Below are positions 1-5,355 of a DNA stretch of 6,671 nucleotides, one piece after another (the first letter of the stretch is position 1; the number at the start of each line of letters is the position of its first letter). Under the pieces are notes generated by a model. The model searched no databases, was not told where the DNA came from, and was given only the letters and a program-made list of their open reading frames with translations. The position numbers and the translations under genes were made by a program. This stretch comes from Fidelibacterota bacterium (GTDB lineage Bacteria > Fidelibacterota > UBA2242 > B5-G15). The stretch is from assembly GCA_003645825.1 (NCBI GenBank), contig QNCQ01000098.1, positions 1 to 6,671 on the forward strand, in the 5' to 3' direction.

Positions 1-64
1 AGCTATGGATAGGTGTTACAACAAACTCGAATATAGGATAAAGTTTACTATTATAGGGTAAGAA

Positions 65-757
65 ATGTTTATCCCGATTGGAGACTCCAATATAAGACTT
101 AGAAAACCATACATAACGTACGGAATTATAATTGCCAATTTCGCAGTCTATTTCTATCAGCTCGGTTTGCCCCACAATGAATTAAGGCAGTGGTTTTTTA
201 CACTGGGCGTTGTCCCTTCGAGAGTATTCAGCGGAGAGCTTATCTTCACCATCAAAACTCTTTTCACATCTCTTTTTGTGCATGGAAGTTTTGCTCATAT
301 CGCGGGTAATATGTTATATCTGTGGATCTTTGGCGATAATATCGAGGGTACACTTGGCCATTTCAAATATGCTGTATTTTATCTGTGTTGTGGGATATTC
401 GCCTCTCTCGTTCAGATCTTTATAAATCCACTCTCAGATCTGCCGATGATAGGGGCAAGCGGGGCTATATCTGGAATACTGGGTTCATATCTAGTGAAGT
501 ACCCTCGAGCCAAGGTTCATGTTATCATCTTCCTGATATTCTTCATACAGAAAATTTCAATACCCGCAGTATACGTACTGGGGTTCTGGTTCCTTATTCA
601 GCTTACCAACGGTCTGGGGGCTCTGAGTTTCCAGCAAGAGGGAGGTGTGGCATGGTTCGCTCATATAGGTGGATTTTTAATGGGAATTTTCCTATTATTG
701 ATGTTTGATCCTTATGAAAGGAAGAGGTTATGGAGAGAGATGAATCGATATCAATAA
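65..757 (+). CDS. Rhomboid-family intramembrane serine protease
   Basis: This is a polytopic inner-membrane protease of 230 residues, expected to cleave transmembrane helices of client proteins within the membrane. The catalytic pair is visible: Ser132 in the GASG motif (130-133), and His200 in the AHIGGFLMG segment of the last helix. The family signature before the active site, HGSFAHIAGNMLYLWIFGDN (73-92), supplies the conserved His73/His78 and Asn82. Six hydrophobic segments can be drawn near residues 18-34, 70-90, 101-121, 128-144, 152-180 and 195-214. This matches the basic six-helix bacterial form with no extra domain. The N-terminus (MFIPIGDSN...) is typical of the family and supports the ATG at 65, although the ribosome site before it (AGGGTAAGA) is weak. 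The last 28 bases overlap the cytidine deaminase start. Substrates cannot be predicted from the sequence, and nothing links it biochemically to the nucleoside genes. Confidence 0.95.
   Translation: MFIPIGDSNIRLRKPYITYGIIIANFAVYFYQLGLPHNELRQWFFTLGVVPSRVFSGELIFTIKTLFTSLFVHGSFAHIAGNMLYLWIFGDNIEGTLGHFKYAVFYLCCGIFASLVQIFINPLSDLPMIGASGAISGILGSYLVKYPRAKVHVIIFLIFFIQKISIPAVYVLGFWFLIQLTNGLGALSFQQEGGVAWFAHIGGFLMGIFLLLMFDPYERKRLWREMNRYQ
717..727 (+). promoter_or_regulatory. Ribosome binding site for cdd, inside the rhomboid gene
   Basis: The purine-rich stretch AAAGGAAGAGG lies just before the ATG at 730 and inside the coding sequence of the rhomboid protease. It supports the 730 start, which creates a 28-nt overlap. 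The nearby ATG at 740 is in the rhomboid frame, so it is not an alternative start for the deaminase. Translation of the two genes is probably coupled (inference). Confidence 0.65.
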
Positions 758-1140
758 GAGCTGAAGCTGAAAAAGCTTATAAGAATGCGCTGGCAATTTA
801 CTCTGGTTACAAGGTAGGTGCTGCGCTGCTTGCATCGAGCGGAAAGATTTACAAGGGATGTAATGTTGAATCAAGTTCATATGGGTTAAGCGTATGTGCA
901 GAAAGAAATGCCGTAGCGAATGCTGTTGTTAACGGAGAAAGAAAGTTTATAGCTATAGGGATCTATTCTGATAATGGAGCCTTACCATGTGGAGCTTGCA
1001 GACAGGTTTTATGGGATGTCTGCGGGGATATCAAGGTCTATATTTTCGATACCCGCGGTAGTTACAAAACATTGCGGTTAAGTGAGCTGTTTCCTTTTCC
1101 TTTTGACAGTGAAAAGTTAAAAGAGAGAGAAAGCAAATGA
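730..1140 (+). CDS. cdd: Cytidine deaminase (tetrameric, zinc-dependent)
   Basis: This enzyme deaminates cytidine and deoxycytidine to uridine and deoxyuridine in the cytosol. At 136 residues it has the length of the small homotetrameric class, such as the Bacillus enzyme. The zinc site is complete: Cys56 with catalytic Glu58 in CAER, then Cys87 and Cys90 in PCGACRQV. Asn45 and Glu47 in the GCNVE motif are the usual ribose-recognising residues. The N-terminal YSGYKVGAALL (24-34) is the family's first signature, although the usual Pro before Tyr-Ser is Ile23 here. The start at 730 gives the expected N-terminal helix and follows a good ribosome site. The gene overlaps the rhomboid by 28 nt upstream and uridine kinase by 4 nt (ATGA) downstream. 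Its product uridine is the substrate of the next gene's enzyme, which supports a shared salvage role. Confidence 0.97.
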   Translation: MERDESISIRAEAEKAYKNALAIYSGYKVGAALLASSGKIYKGCNVESSSYGLSVCAERNAVANAVVNGERKFIAIGIYSDNGALPCGACRQVLWDVCGDIKVYIFDTRGSYKTLRLSELFPFPFDSEKLKERESK

Positions 1141-1766
1141 AAAGGGCCATACTTATTGGGATAGCAGGGGGAACCGGTTCTGGCAAAACTTCAATGGCAA
1201 AAAATATCGTCAGAGATTTTGATCCAGAGCAGGTGATTATTATCGAACAGGATTCTTATTATCATGATCTCAGTCATATACCACTGGACATGAGACACAG
1301 GCATAATTTCGACCACCCGGACGCTTATGATTTTGACCTGCTAAAGTCTCATATGCAAGCTCTACTGGAAGGGAAACCTGTTCACGTCCCGATCTACGAC
1401 TACAAAACACACACGAGAAAAAAAGAAACCCTATTTGTCTCTGGCCACAAGATTATTGTTCTGGAGGGAATAATGGTTCTCTATGATCCGGAACTCAGGG
1501 ATATAATGGATATCAAGATATACATAGAAACGGCTCCTGACATAAGGTTTATAAGGAGGTTAAGAAGAGATATAAGGGAAAGGGGTAGGACGCTGGAATC
1601 TGTAATAGAGCAATATCTTGACACGGTCAGACCGATGCATGAACAGTTCGTAGAACCCACAAAAAAATACGCTGATATAATAATTCCAGAAGGGGGGTAT
1701 AATACGGTCGCCATAGATCTATTCAAGACCAAGCTCATCTCCCTTCTAAAGCAGCTGGAGGAATAA
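1137..1766 (+). CDS. udk: Uridine/cytidine kinase
   Basis: This kinase phosphorylates uridine and cytidine to UMP and CMP, trapping imported nucleosides in the cell. The 209-residue length matches the bacterial family. The P-loop is GGTGSGKT at 11-18. The catalytic and substrate region includes EQDSYY (37-42, Asp39), NFDHPDAYD (57-65) and PIYDYKTHTR (85-94). The switch-like strand ends in LEGI (109-112, Glu110). The arginine-rich lid is RRLRRDIRERGR (140-151), followed by VRPMHEQFVEPTKKYADIIIP, which is strongly conserved in Udk. It starts in an ATGA overlap with cdd, with a GAGAGAGAAAG purine tract just upstream, so the two are almost certainly translated from one message. PRK/PanK-type relatives share the fold, but the lid and C-terminal motifs fit Udk specifically. 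Confidence 0.97.
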   Translation: MKRAILIGIAGGTGSGKTSMAKNIVRDFDPEQVIIIEQDSYYHDLSHIPLDMRHRHNFDHPDAYDFDLLKSHMQALLEGKPVHVPIYDYKTHTRKKETLFVSGHKIIVLEGIMVLYDPELRDIMDIKIYIETAPDIRFIRRLRRDIRERGRTLESVIEQYLDTVRPMHEQFVEPTKKYADIIIPEGGYNTVAIDLFKTKLISLLKQLEE

Positions 1767-1772
1767 ACAAAA

Positions 1773-2381
1773 ATGACAGGGATGATTCGCCCAAAGCCTC
1801 TCGGGATCGAAGAAATTGCAGGTGTTTCTAATAAAAAAGTCGGTTGGATAGAAGTTATCTGTGGCAGTATGTTTTCGGGTAAAACGGAGGAGTTAATAAG
1901 GAGGTTGCGAAGAGCATTAATAGCAAAGCAGAGGGTGGCCATTTTCAAACCCAGAATTGACTCAAGATACAGTAATAACCACATAGTTTCTCACAACAAA
2001 CAGATGATACCGTCCATTTCCGTAGAAAAACCCATAGAAATTCTGAAGCTGGCGAAGGATGCCCAGGTCCTGGGAATAGATGAAGCACAGTTTTTTGATG
2101 AATCTCTTGTAGATATCTGCAAGGAACTCGCATGTCAGGGCAAGAGGGTTATCGTAGCGGGCCTGGATAAAGACTATAGAGGGAAACCCTTTGAGCCTAT
2201 GCCTCAACTTCTGTGTGAAGCAGAATATATAACCAAAACACTTGCTATATGCGTGAAATGCGGCAACCCTGCCAACTACACTCAACGAATTGTAAAATCA
2301 AAAGAACTTGTATTGCTTGGAGCAACAGAGGTGTACGAGGCAAGGTGTAGGGCCTGCTTCGAGCCACCGGAAGAGGACTAG
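1773..2381 (+). CDS. tdk: Thymidine kinase, type II (TK1-like)
   Basis: This kinase phosphorylates thymidine and deoxyuridine to dTMP and dUMP using ATP. The protein has 202 residues. The P-loop is GSMFSGKT at 31-38. The Walker-B-like strand GIDEAQFF (101-108) carries the catalytic Glu104, and GLDKDYRGKPF (130-140) is the conserved loop near the substrate. The structural zinc site is complete, with Cys160/Cys163 (CVKC) and Cys192/Cys195 (CRAC) bracketing the lasso loop that covers the base. About 24 residues precede the conserved GWIEVICGSMFSGKT block, longer than in most relatives. No internal ATG, GTG or TTG lies close to the domain except Met4, so the extension seems real. The GGAGGA ribosome site at 1757-1762 is well placed for the ATG at 1773. 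The 6-nt gap after udk indicates the same operon. Confidence 0.97.
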   Translation: MTGMIRPKPLGIEEIAGVSNKKVGWIEVICGSMFSGKTEELIRRLRRALIAKQRVAIFKPRIDSRYSNNHIVSHNKQMIPSISVEKPIEILKLAKDAQVLGIDEAQFFDESLVDICKELACQGKRVIVAGLDKDYRGKPFEPMPQLLCEAEYITKTLAICVKCGNPANYTQRIVKSKELVLLGATEVYEARCRACFEPPEED

Positions 2382-2385
2382 CATT

Positions 2386-2392
2386 AGGAGGT
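2386..2392 (+). promoter_or_regulatory. Strong Shine-Dalgarno site (AGGAGGT) before the transporter
   Basis: AGGAGGT is a full match to the 16S anti-Shine-Dalgarno sequence. It lies only about 4 nt from the ATG at 2396 and about 13 nt from the second in-frame ATG at 2405 (Met4). The first is slightly close and the second rather far, so the start stays ambiguous by three residues. I keep 2396. Confidence 0.75.
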
Positions 2393-2395
2393 AAA

Positions 2396-3997
2396 ATGAG
2401 ATTTATGGGTATAGCGGGAATTGTGACTTTATTGCTTATTGCGTTCTTGCTTTCAAATAATCGGAGAAGAATAGCCTACAGGACAGTATTCTGGGGGCTC
2501 TTTCTTCAGATACTTTTTGCAGGGATAATACTTGGAGAAAACTCTCTGTCTTTCATATCGATGTTTATCCTTTTAGGGCTTGTTTTAATATTCCTGAACA
2601 AAGATGTTCTATCCCAAGGAAGGTTTCTAATCCCGGTTGCAGGTGCCGTTGCTCTGAGTGTTCTGGCGGCCGTTTTTAACTTTACGGCCCCTCTTTTCTG
2701 GATTACGTTGGTTATCATTTTTTTTAACTCGATAACAAAAAAATACATTTTTCAGCATGGGTTAGTTACTCTTCTCCTGGCGGATGGATATGCCTGGTTA
2801 GTTGATAACGGGATAAACGGCAAAAGGATTTTCGCGTTTTTGAGTGACAAAGTAGAGCGCTTCTTGAGCTTATCCGACTACGGGGCAGAGTTCCTCTTTG
2901 GCAACCTAGCAAAGAAAGAATACTTCTTCCCACCAGAAAGCACCTGGCCAGGATTTGGATATCAGTTTGCCTTTAGTGTATTACCGGTGATAATATTTTT
3001 TGCTTCATTTATGTCAATACTGTATTATCTCGGGATAATGCAGAAAATAATAAATGCTTTAGCCCGTTTTATGCAGTGGACTATGGGAACAAGCGGGGCA
3101 GAGACACTTTCATGCAGCGCCAATATTTTTGTCGGCCAAACCGAAGCCCCATTGATAATAAGACCTTTCTTGAAAGATATGACCCTGTCCGAAATACTAA
3201 CGGTTATGGTAGGTGGGTTTGCAACCATTGCAGGTGGCGTTCTTGCCGGTTACATAAGAATGGGAATTAGTGCGGGGCATCTTATAGCGGCCAGTGTGAT
3301 GAGTGCTCCTGCAGCCTTGATGATTGGCAAGATAATCTTCCCTGAGACAGAAAGGTCAAAAACCGCAGGAGAGGTTGAGGTACCCAGGGATGTGGTCAAA
3401 GCTACCAACCTGCTGGATGCAGCTTCTCGGGGAGTCACCGACGGCCTTAAACTTGCCGTCAATGTTGGAGCTATGCTGATTGCCTTTATTGCCCTGATAG
3501 GACTTCTCGACTCAATACTTTCACTACTTGACAGGTTAATAGATGGAGCCATCCTAAAAGGAAAGTACATAGTCTATTCCACTCCCTCAGGTTTCTCTCC
3601 TATAAGGGGAGAGTACGAGGGTGTATTTCCGGGCAGTTTGAAAACTATCTTTGGAGCAATCTTCAGCCCTCTGGCTTTCCTGATGGGAGTCCCGTGGCAG
3701 GATGCGAAAGAGGTGGGAAATCTGCTCGGTATAAAGATAGCCCTGAATGAGTTCGTAGCTTACTCTTCTCTTGCACAACTGAAGGCTGCTTCTGTACTGA
3801 GTGAAAAAGCAGTTATCGTTGCAACCTATGCGTTGTGTGGATTTGCAAATTTTGCCTCCATAGGAATACAGATAGGGGGAATAGGGGCTCTGGCTCCCGA
3901 GAGGAGATCAGACCTATCAAAGGTAGCACTAAAAGCAATGTTCGGTGGCGCTATTGCCTCATGGATAACGGCCTGTATAGCTGGGATATTGCTATAG
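2396..3997 (+). CDS. Concentrative nucleoside transporter (CNT family), enlarged
   Basis: This is an inner-membrane, ion-coupled nucleoside importer. The CNT core is easy to recognise: GQTEAPLIIRPFL (247-259) after hairpin 1, GGVLAGYIRMG (280-290), LAVNVGAMLIAF (353-364), LGIKIALNEFVAYSSL (444-459) and CGFANFASIGIQIGGIGALAPERR (from 481). Residues equivalent to the substrate contacts of the Vibrio cholerae CNT structure are kept: Gln248, Thr249, Glu250, Glu452, Asn485 and Ser488. Asn243 and Thr277 sit where that protein binds Na+, so Na+ coupling is the better guess over H+ (inference). At 533 residues it is about 115 longer than the Vibrio protein. Two insertions explain the difference: about residues 48-138, rich in hydrophobic segments, and about 385-412, polar. 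Its position 14 nt after tdk makes it the uptake step of the salvage cluster. I withhold the symbol nupC because the motifs resemble the Vibrio/animal CNT type more than E. coli NupC. Confidence 0.93.
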   Translation: MRFMGIAGIVTLLLIAFLLSNNRRRIAYRTVFWGLFLQILFAGIILGENSLSFISMFILLGLVLIFLNKDVLSQGRFLIPVAGAVALSVLAAVFNFTAPLFWITLVIIFFNSITKKYIFQHGLVTLLLADGYAWLVDNGINGKRIFAFLSDKVERFLSLSDYGAEFLFGNLAKKEYFFPPESTWPGFGYQFAFSVLPVIIFFASFMSILYYLGIMQKIINALARFMQWTMGTSGAETLSCSANIFVGQTEAPLIIRPFLKDMTLSEILTVMVGGFATIAGGVLAGYIRMGISAGHLIAASVMSAPAALMIGKIIFPETERSKTAGEVEVPRDVVKATNLLDAASRGVTDGLKLAVNVGAMLIAFIALIGLLDSILSLLDRLIDGAILKGKYIVYSTPSGFSPIRGEYEGVFPGSLKTIFGAIFSPLAFLMGVPWQDAKEVGNLLGIKIALNEFVAYSSLAQLKAASVLSEKAVIVATYALCGFANFASIGIQIGGIGALAPERRSDLSKVALKAMFGGAIASWITACIAGILL

Positions 3998-4071
3998 CAT
4001 GACACCCGAGCATACAATCGTCATTTTAAGTTCTGTGTAAGGGGCATTGGGAAAAATACGAGGAGGAAAAA
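3998..4071 (+). other. Intergenic gap between the transporter and adk
   Basis: This 74-nt gap is the widest in the window and the likeliest place for an additional promoter, since all upstream genes abut or overlap. I see no convincing -35/-10 pair. A 5-bp inverted repeat (ATGAC 3999-4003, GTCAT 4020-4024) with a 16-nt loop and a short T run is too weak to call a terminator. Confidence 0.4.
4061..4066 (+). promoter_or_regulatory. Shine-Dalgarno site of adk
   Basis: AGGAGG lies 5 nt before the ATG at 4072, at near-optimal spacing. It fixes the adk start and predicts strong translation initiation. Confidence 0.8.
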
Positions 4072-4719
4072 ATGAAGATAATACTACTGGGACCTCCCGG
4101 AGCTGGTAAAGGTACCCAAGCGCAGTTGCTTGTGAAAAATCATGGCTTCCATCAGGTATCTACGGGAGATATTCTGAGAGAGGCAGTGAAAAACGGAACA
4201 GAACTCGGCATAAAAGCAAAAGAGTATATGGACAAAGGAGAGCTCGTTCCAGACAGTATAATCCTGGAGCTCATTGAGGATGTAATCTATCGTCAGAAAT
4301 CGGGTGAAAAGAATGTGATTTTTGATGGGTTCCCAAGAACTGTGGTCCAAGCAGAGGGTCTTGATAAACTACTGAAAAAATATTCAGACAAACTGGATAG
4401 TGCTATACTTTTAAAGGTCGATAACGAGGAGTTAATAAAAAGATTAACTTCTCGCCGAGTATGTCCTGAATGCAACACTGTATACAATCTCATAACCAGT
4501 CCCCCGAAAAAGGATGAGCTTTGTGATATCTGTGGAAGCAAATTGATTCAGAGAGAGGATGACAGACCGGAAACTGTCCGGAACAGACTCCGGGTTTACA
4601 GAAAGCAAACAGAGCCGTTAATTGAATACTATCTGAAAAAAGAAATATTAAAGGAGGTAGATGCTTCCAGGTCACCCCAAGAAGTCTTTACCTCTGTAGT
4701 TAGGGCTCTAAAACTTTGA
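4072..4719 (+). CDS. adk: Adenylate kinase (long form with zinc-type LID)
   Basis: This cytosolic enzyme interconverts ATP + AMP and two ADP, setting adenylate balance. The P-loop is GPPGAGKGT at 7-15, right after the first strand as the family requires. The AMP-binding part shows STGDILREAV (30-39) and DGFPRT (85-90). The LID domain (about 122-160) holds four cysteines in two CxxC pairs, Cys131/Cys134 and Cys151/Cys154, so it should bind structural zinc as in Gram-positive and many thermophilic Adks. DDRPETVRNRL (163-173) supplies the conserved catalytic arginines. The 215-residue length is normal for the long-LID form. It is separated from the transporter by 74 nt and from coaE by 37 nt, all on the same strand. 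In many bacteria adk sits with secY and ribosomal protein genes. Here it is next to nucleoside salvage and coaE. Confidence 0.98.
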   Translation: MKIILLGPPGAGKGTQAQLLVKNHGFHQVSTGDILREAVKNGTELGIKAKEYMDKGELVPDSIILELIEDVIYRQKSGEKNVIFDGFPRTVVQAEGLDKLLKKYSDKLDSAILLKVDNEELIKRLTSRRVCPECNTVYNLITSPPKKDELCDICGSKLIQREDDRPETVRNRLRVYRKQTEPLIEYYLKKEILKEVDASRSPQEVFTSVVRALKL

Positions 4720-4756
4720 AAACTAATCTTCTAAATAAAGTTTAGATTGGGGGAAA

Positions 4757-5347
4757 ATGATGATAACTCTCGGGGTCACCGGAGGGTTGGGATCGGGAAA
4801 AACAACAGCATGCGGATTCCTTAAAGAAAAAGGAGCAGTAGTTTTTGACGCTGATGCTGTTGCTAAAAACATAATCCTTACCAATCAGCATGTGCAGCAG
4901 ACGATAGAAGAAACGTTTAACGTAAAAGTTGTTAGAGAAGGAAGACTCGATACAAAGAAATTAGCCTCTTTGGCATTTGTATCCGAAGAGAATCAATCAA
5001 CACTTAACAACATTGTTCATCCCGAAGTAATTAAAGTCCTTGAAGAGGAGATAGAAAGCCATAGAGGTAAGACCGAGTTGTTCGTTGTAGATGCTCCTCT
5101 TATCTTTGAATCAGGGCTCGATGCACGGCTCGATTACACTGTTCTGATATATGCCAAACTCAAAATAAGGCTCGAGCGGGCTCTCAGGAGAGGGAACCTG
5201 TCCAGAGAAGAAATAATGCGGCGAATCAAATTCCAGATGCCGGAGGAAGAAAAAAAGAAGCTAGCAGATTTTGTCATAGACAACAATGGTTCCCTTGAAC
5301 AACTCAGAGAGTCCATGCATAGATTATACGACGAACTTGTCGTGTAA
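4757..5347 (+). CDS. coaE: Dephospho-CoA kinase
   Basis: This enzyme carries out the last step of coenzyme A biosynthesis, ATP-dependent phosphorylation of the 3'-hydroxyl of dephospho-CoA. The P-loop is GGLGSGKT at 9-16. DADAVA (31-36) contains the conserved Asp pair after the second strand. VDAPLIFESGLD (111-122) is the CoaE-specific segment, with Asp112. Near the C-terminus, RIKFQMPEEEKKKLADFVIDNNG (from 156) matches the family's R...Q...K..ADFVIDN signature. The length of 196 residues is standard. The gene begins ATGATG, so the start could be either codon (4757 or 4760). A G-rich GGGGG tract at 4749-4753 is the ribosome site. There is no terminator after the stop, and the next gene begins 8 nt later, so read-through into it is likely. 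Confidence 0.96.
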   Translation: MMITLGVTGGLGSGKTTACGFLKEKGAVVFDADAVAKNIILTNQHVQQTIEETFNVKVVREGRLDTKKLASLAFVSEENQSTLNNIVHPEVIKVLEEEIESHRGKTELFVVDAPLIFESGLDARLDYTVLIYAKLKIRLERALRRGNLSREEIMRRIKFQMPEEEKKKLADFVIDNNGSLEQLRESMHRLYDELVV

Positions 5348-5355
5348 AAAAACAA

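Noticed and set aside
15..42. Possible promoter before the rhomboid (GTTACA ... GATAAA, 16-nt spacer).
   Set aside because: Each element matches the consensus at only about 4 of 6 positions in AT-rich DNA. This is expected by chance.
1..61. Possible 3' end of an upstream gene: frame 3 reads LWIGVTTNSNIG and stops at 39-41; frame 2 stops at 59-61; frame 1 stops at 10-12.
   Set aside because: All three frames are open from the window edge for only a few codons. Frame 3 looks most protein-like, but nothing decides between them, so no feature is claimed.
1481..1984. 167-codon open frame on the minus strand across udk and tdk.
   Set aside because: It lies opposite two well-conserved genes, shows no recognisable domain, and is best explained as a shadow of their coding bias.
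3999..4027. Inverted repeat ATGAC/GTCAT followed by TTTT after the transporter gene, considered as a terminator.
   Set aside because: The stem is only 5 bp and not GC-rich, with a 16-nt loop. It is too weak for an intrinsic terminator.
4730..4746. Inverted repeat TCTAAA-TAAAG-TTTAGA between adk and coaE, considered as a terminator or operator.
   Set aside because: It is a 6-bp stem with one GC pair, not followed by a T run, and lies just before the coaE ribosome site. It is probably chance in AT-rich sequence.
5346..5352. A7 run at the coaE stop, considered as a slippage site fusing coaE to the next gene.
   Set aside because: The run begins inside the TAA stop codon, so added or lost A residues still leave a stop. 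The downstream protein begins with its own signal segment.
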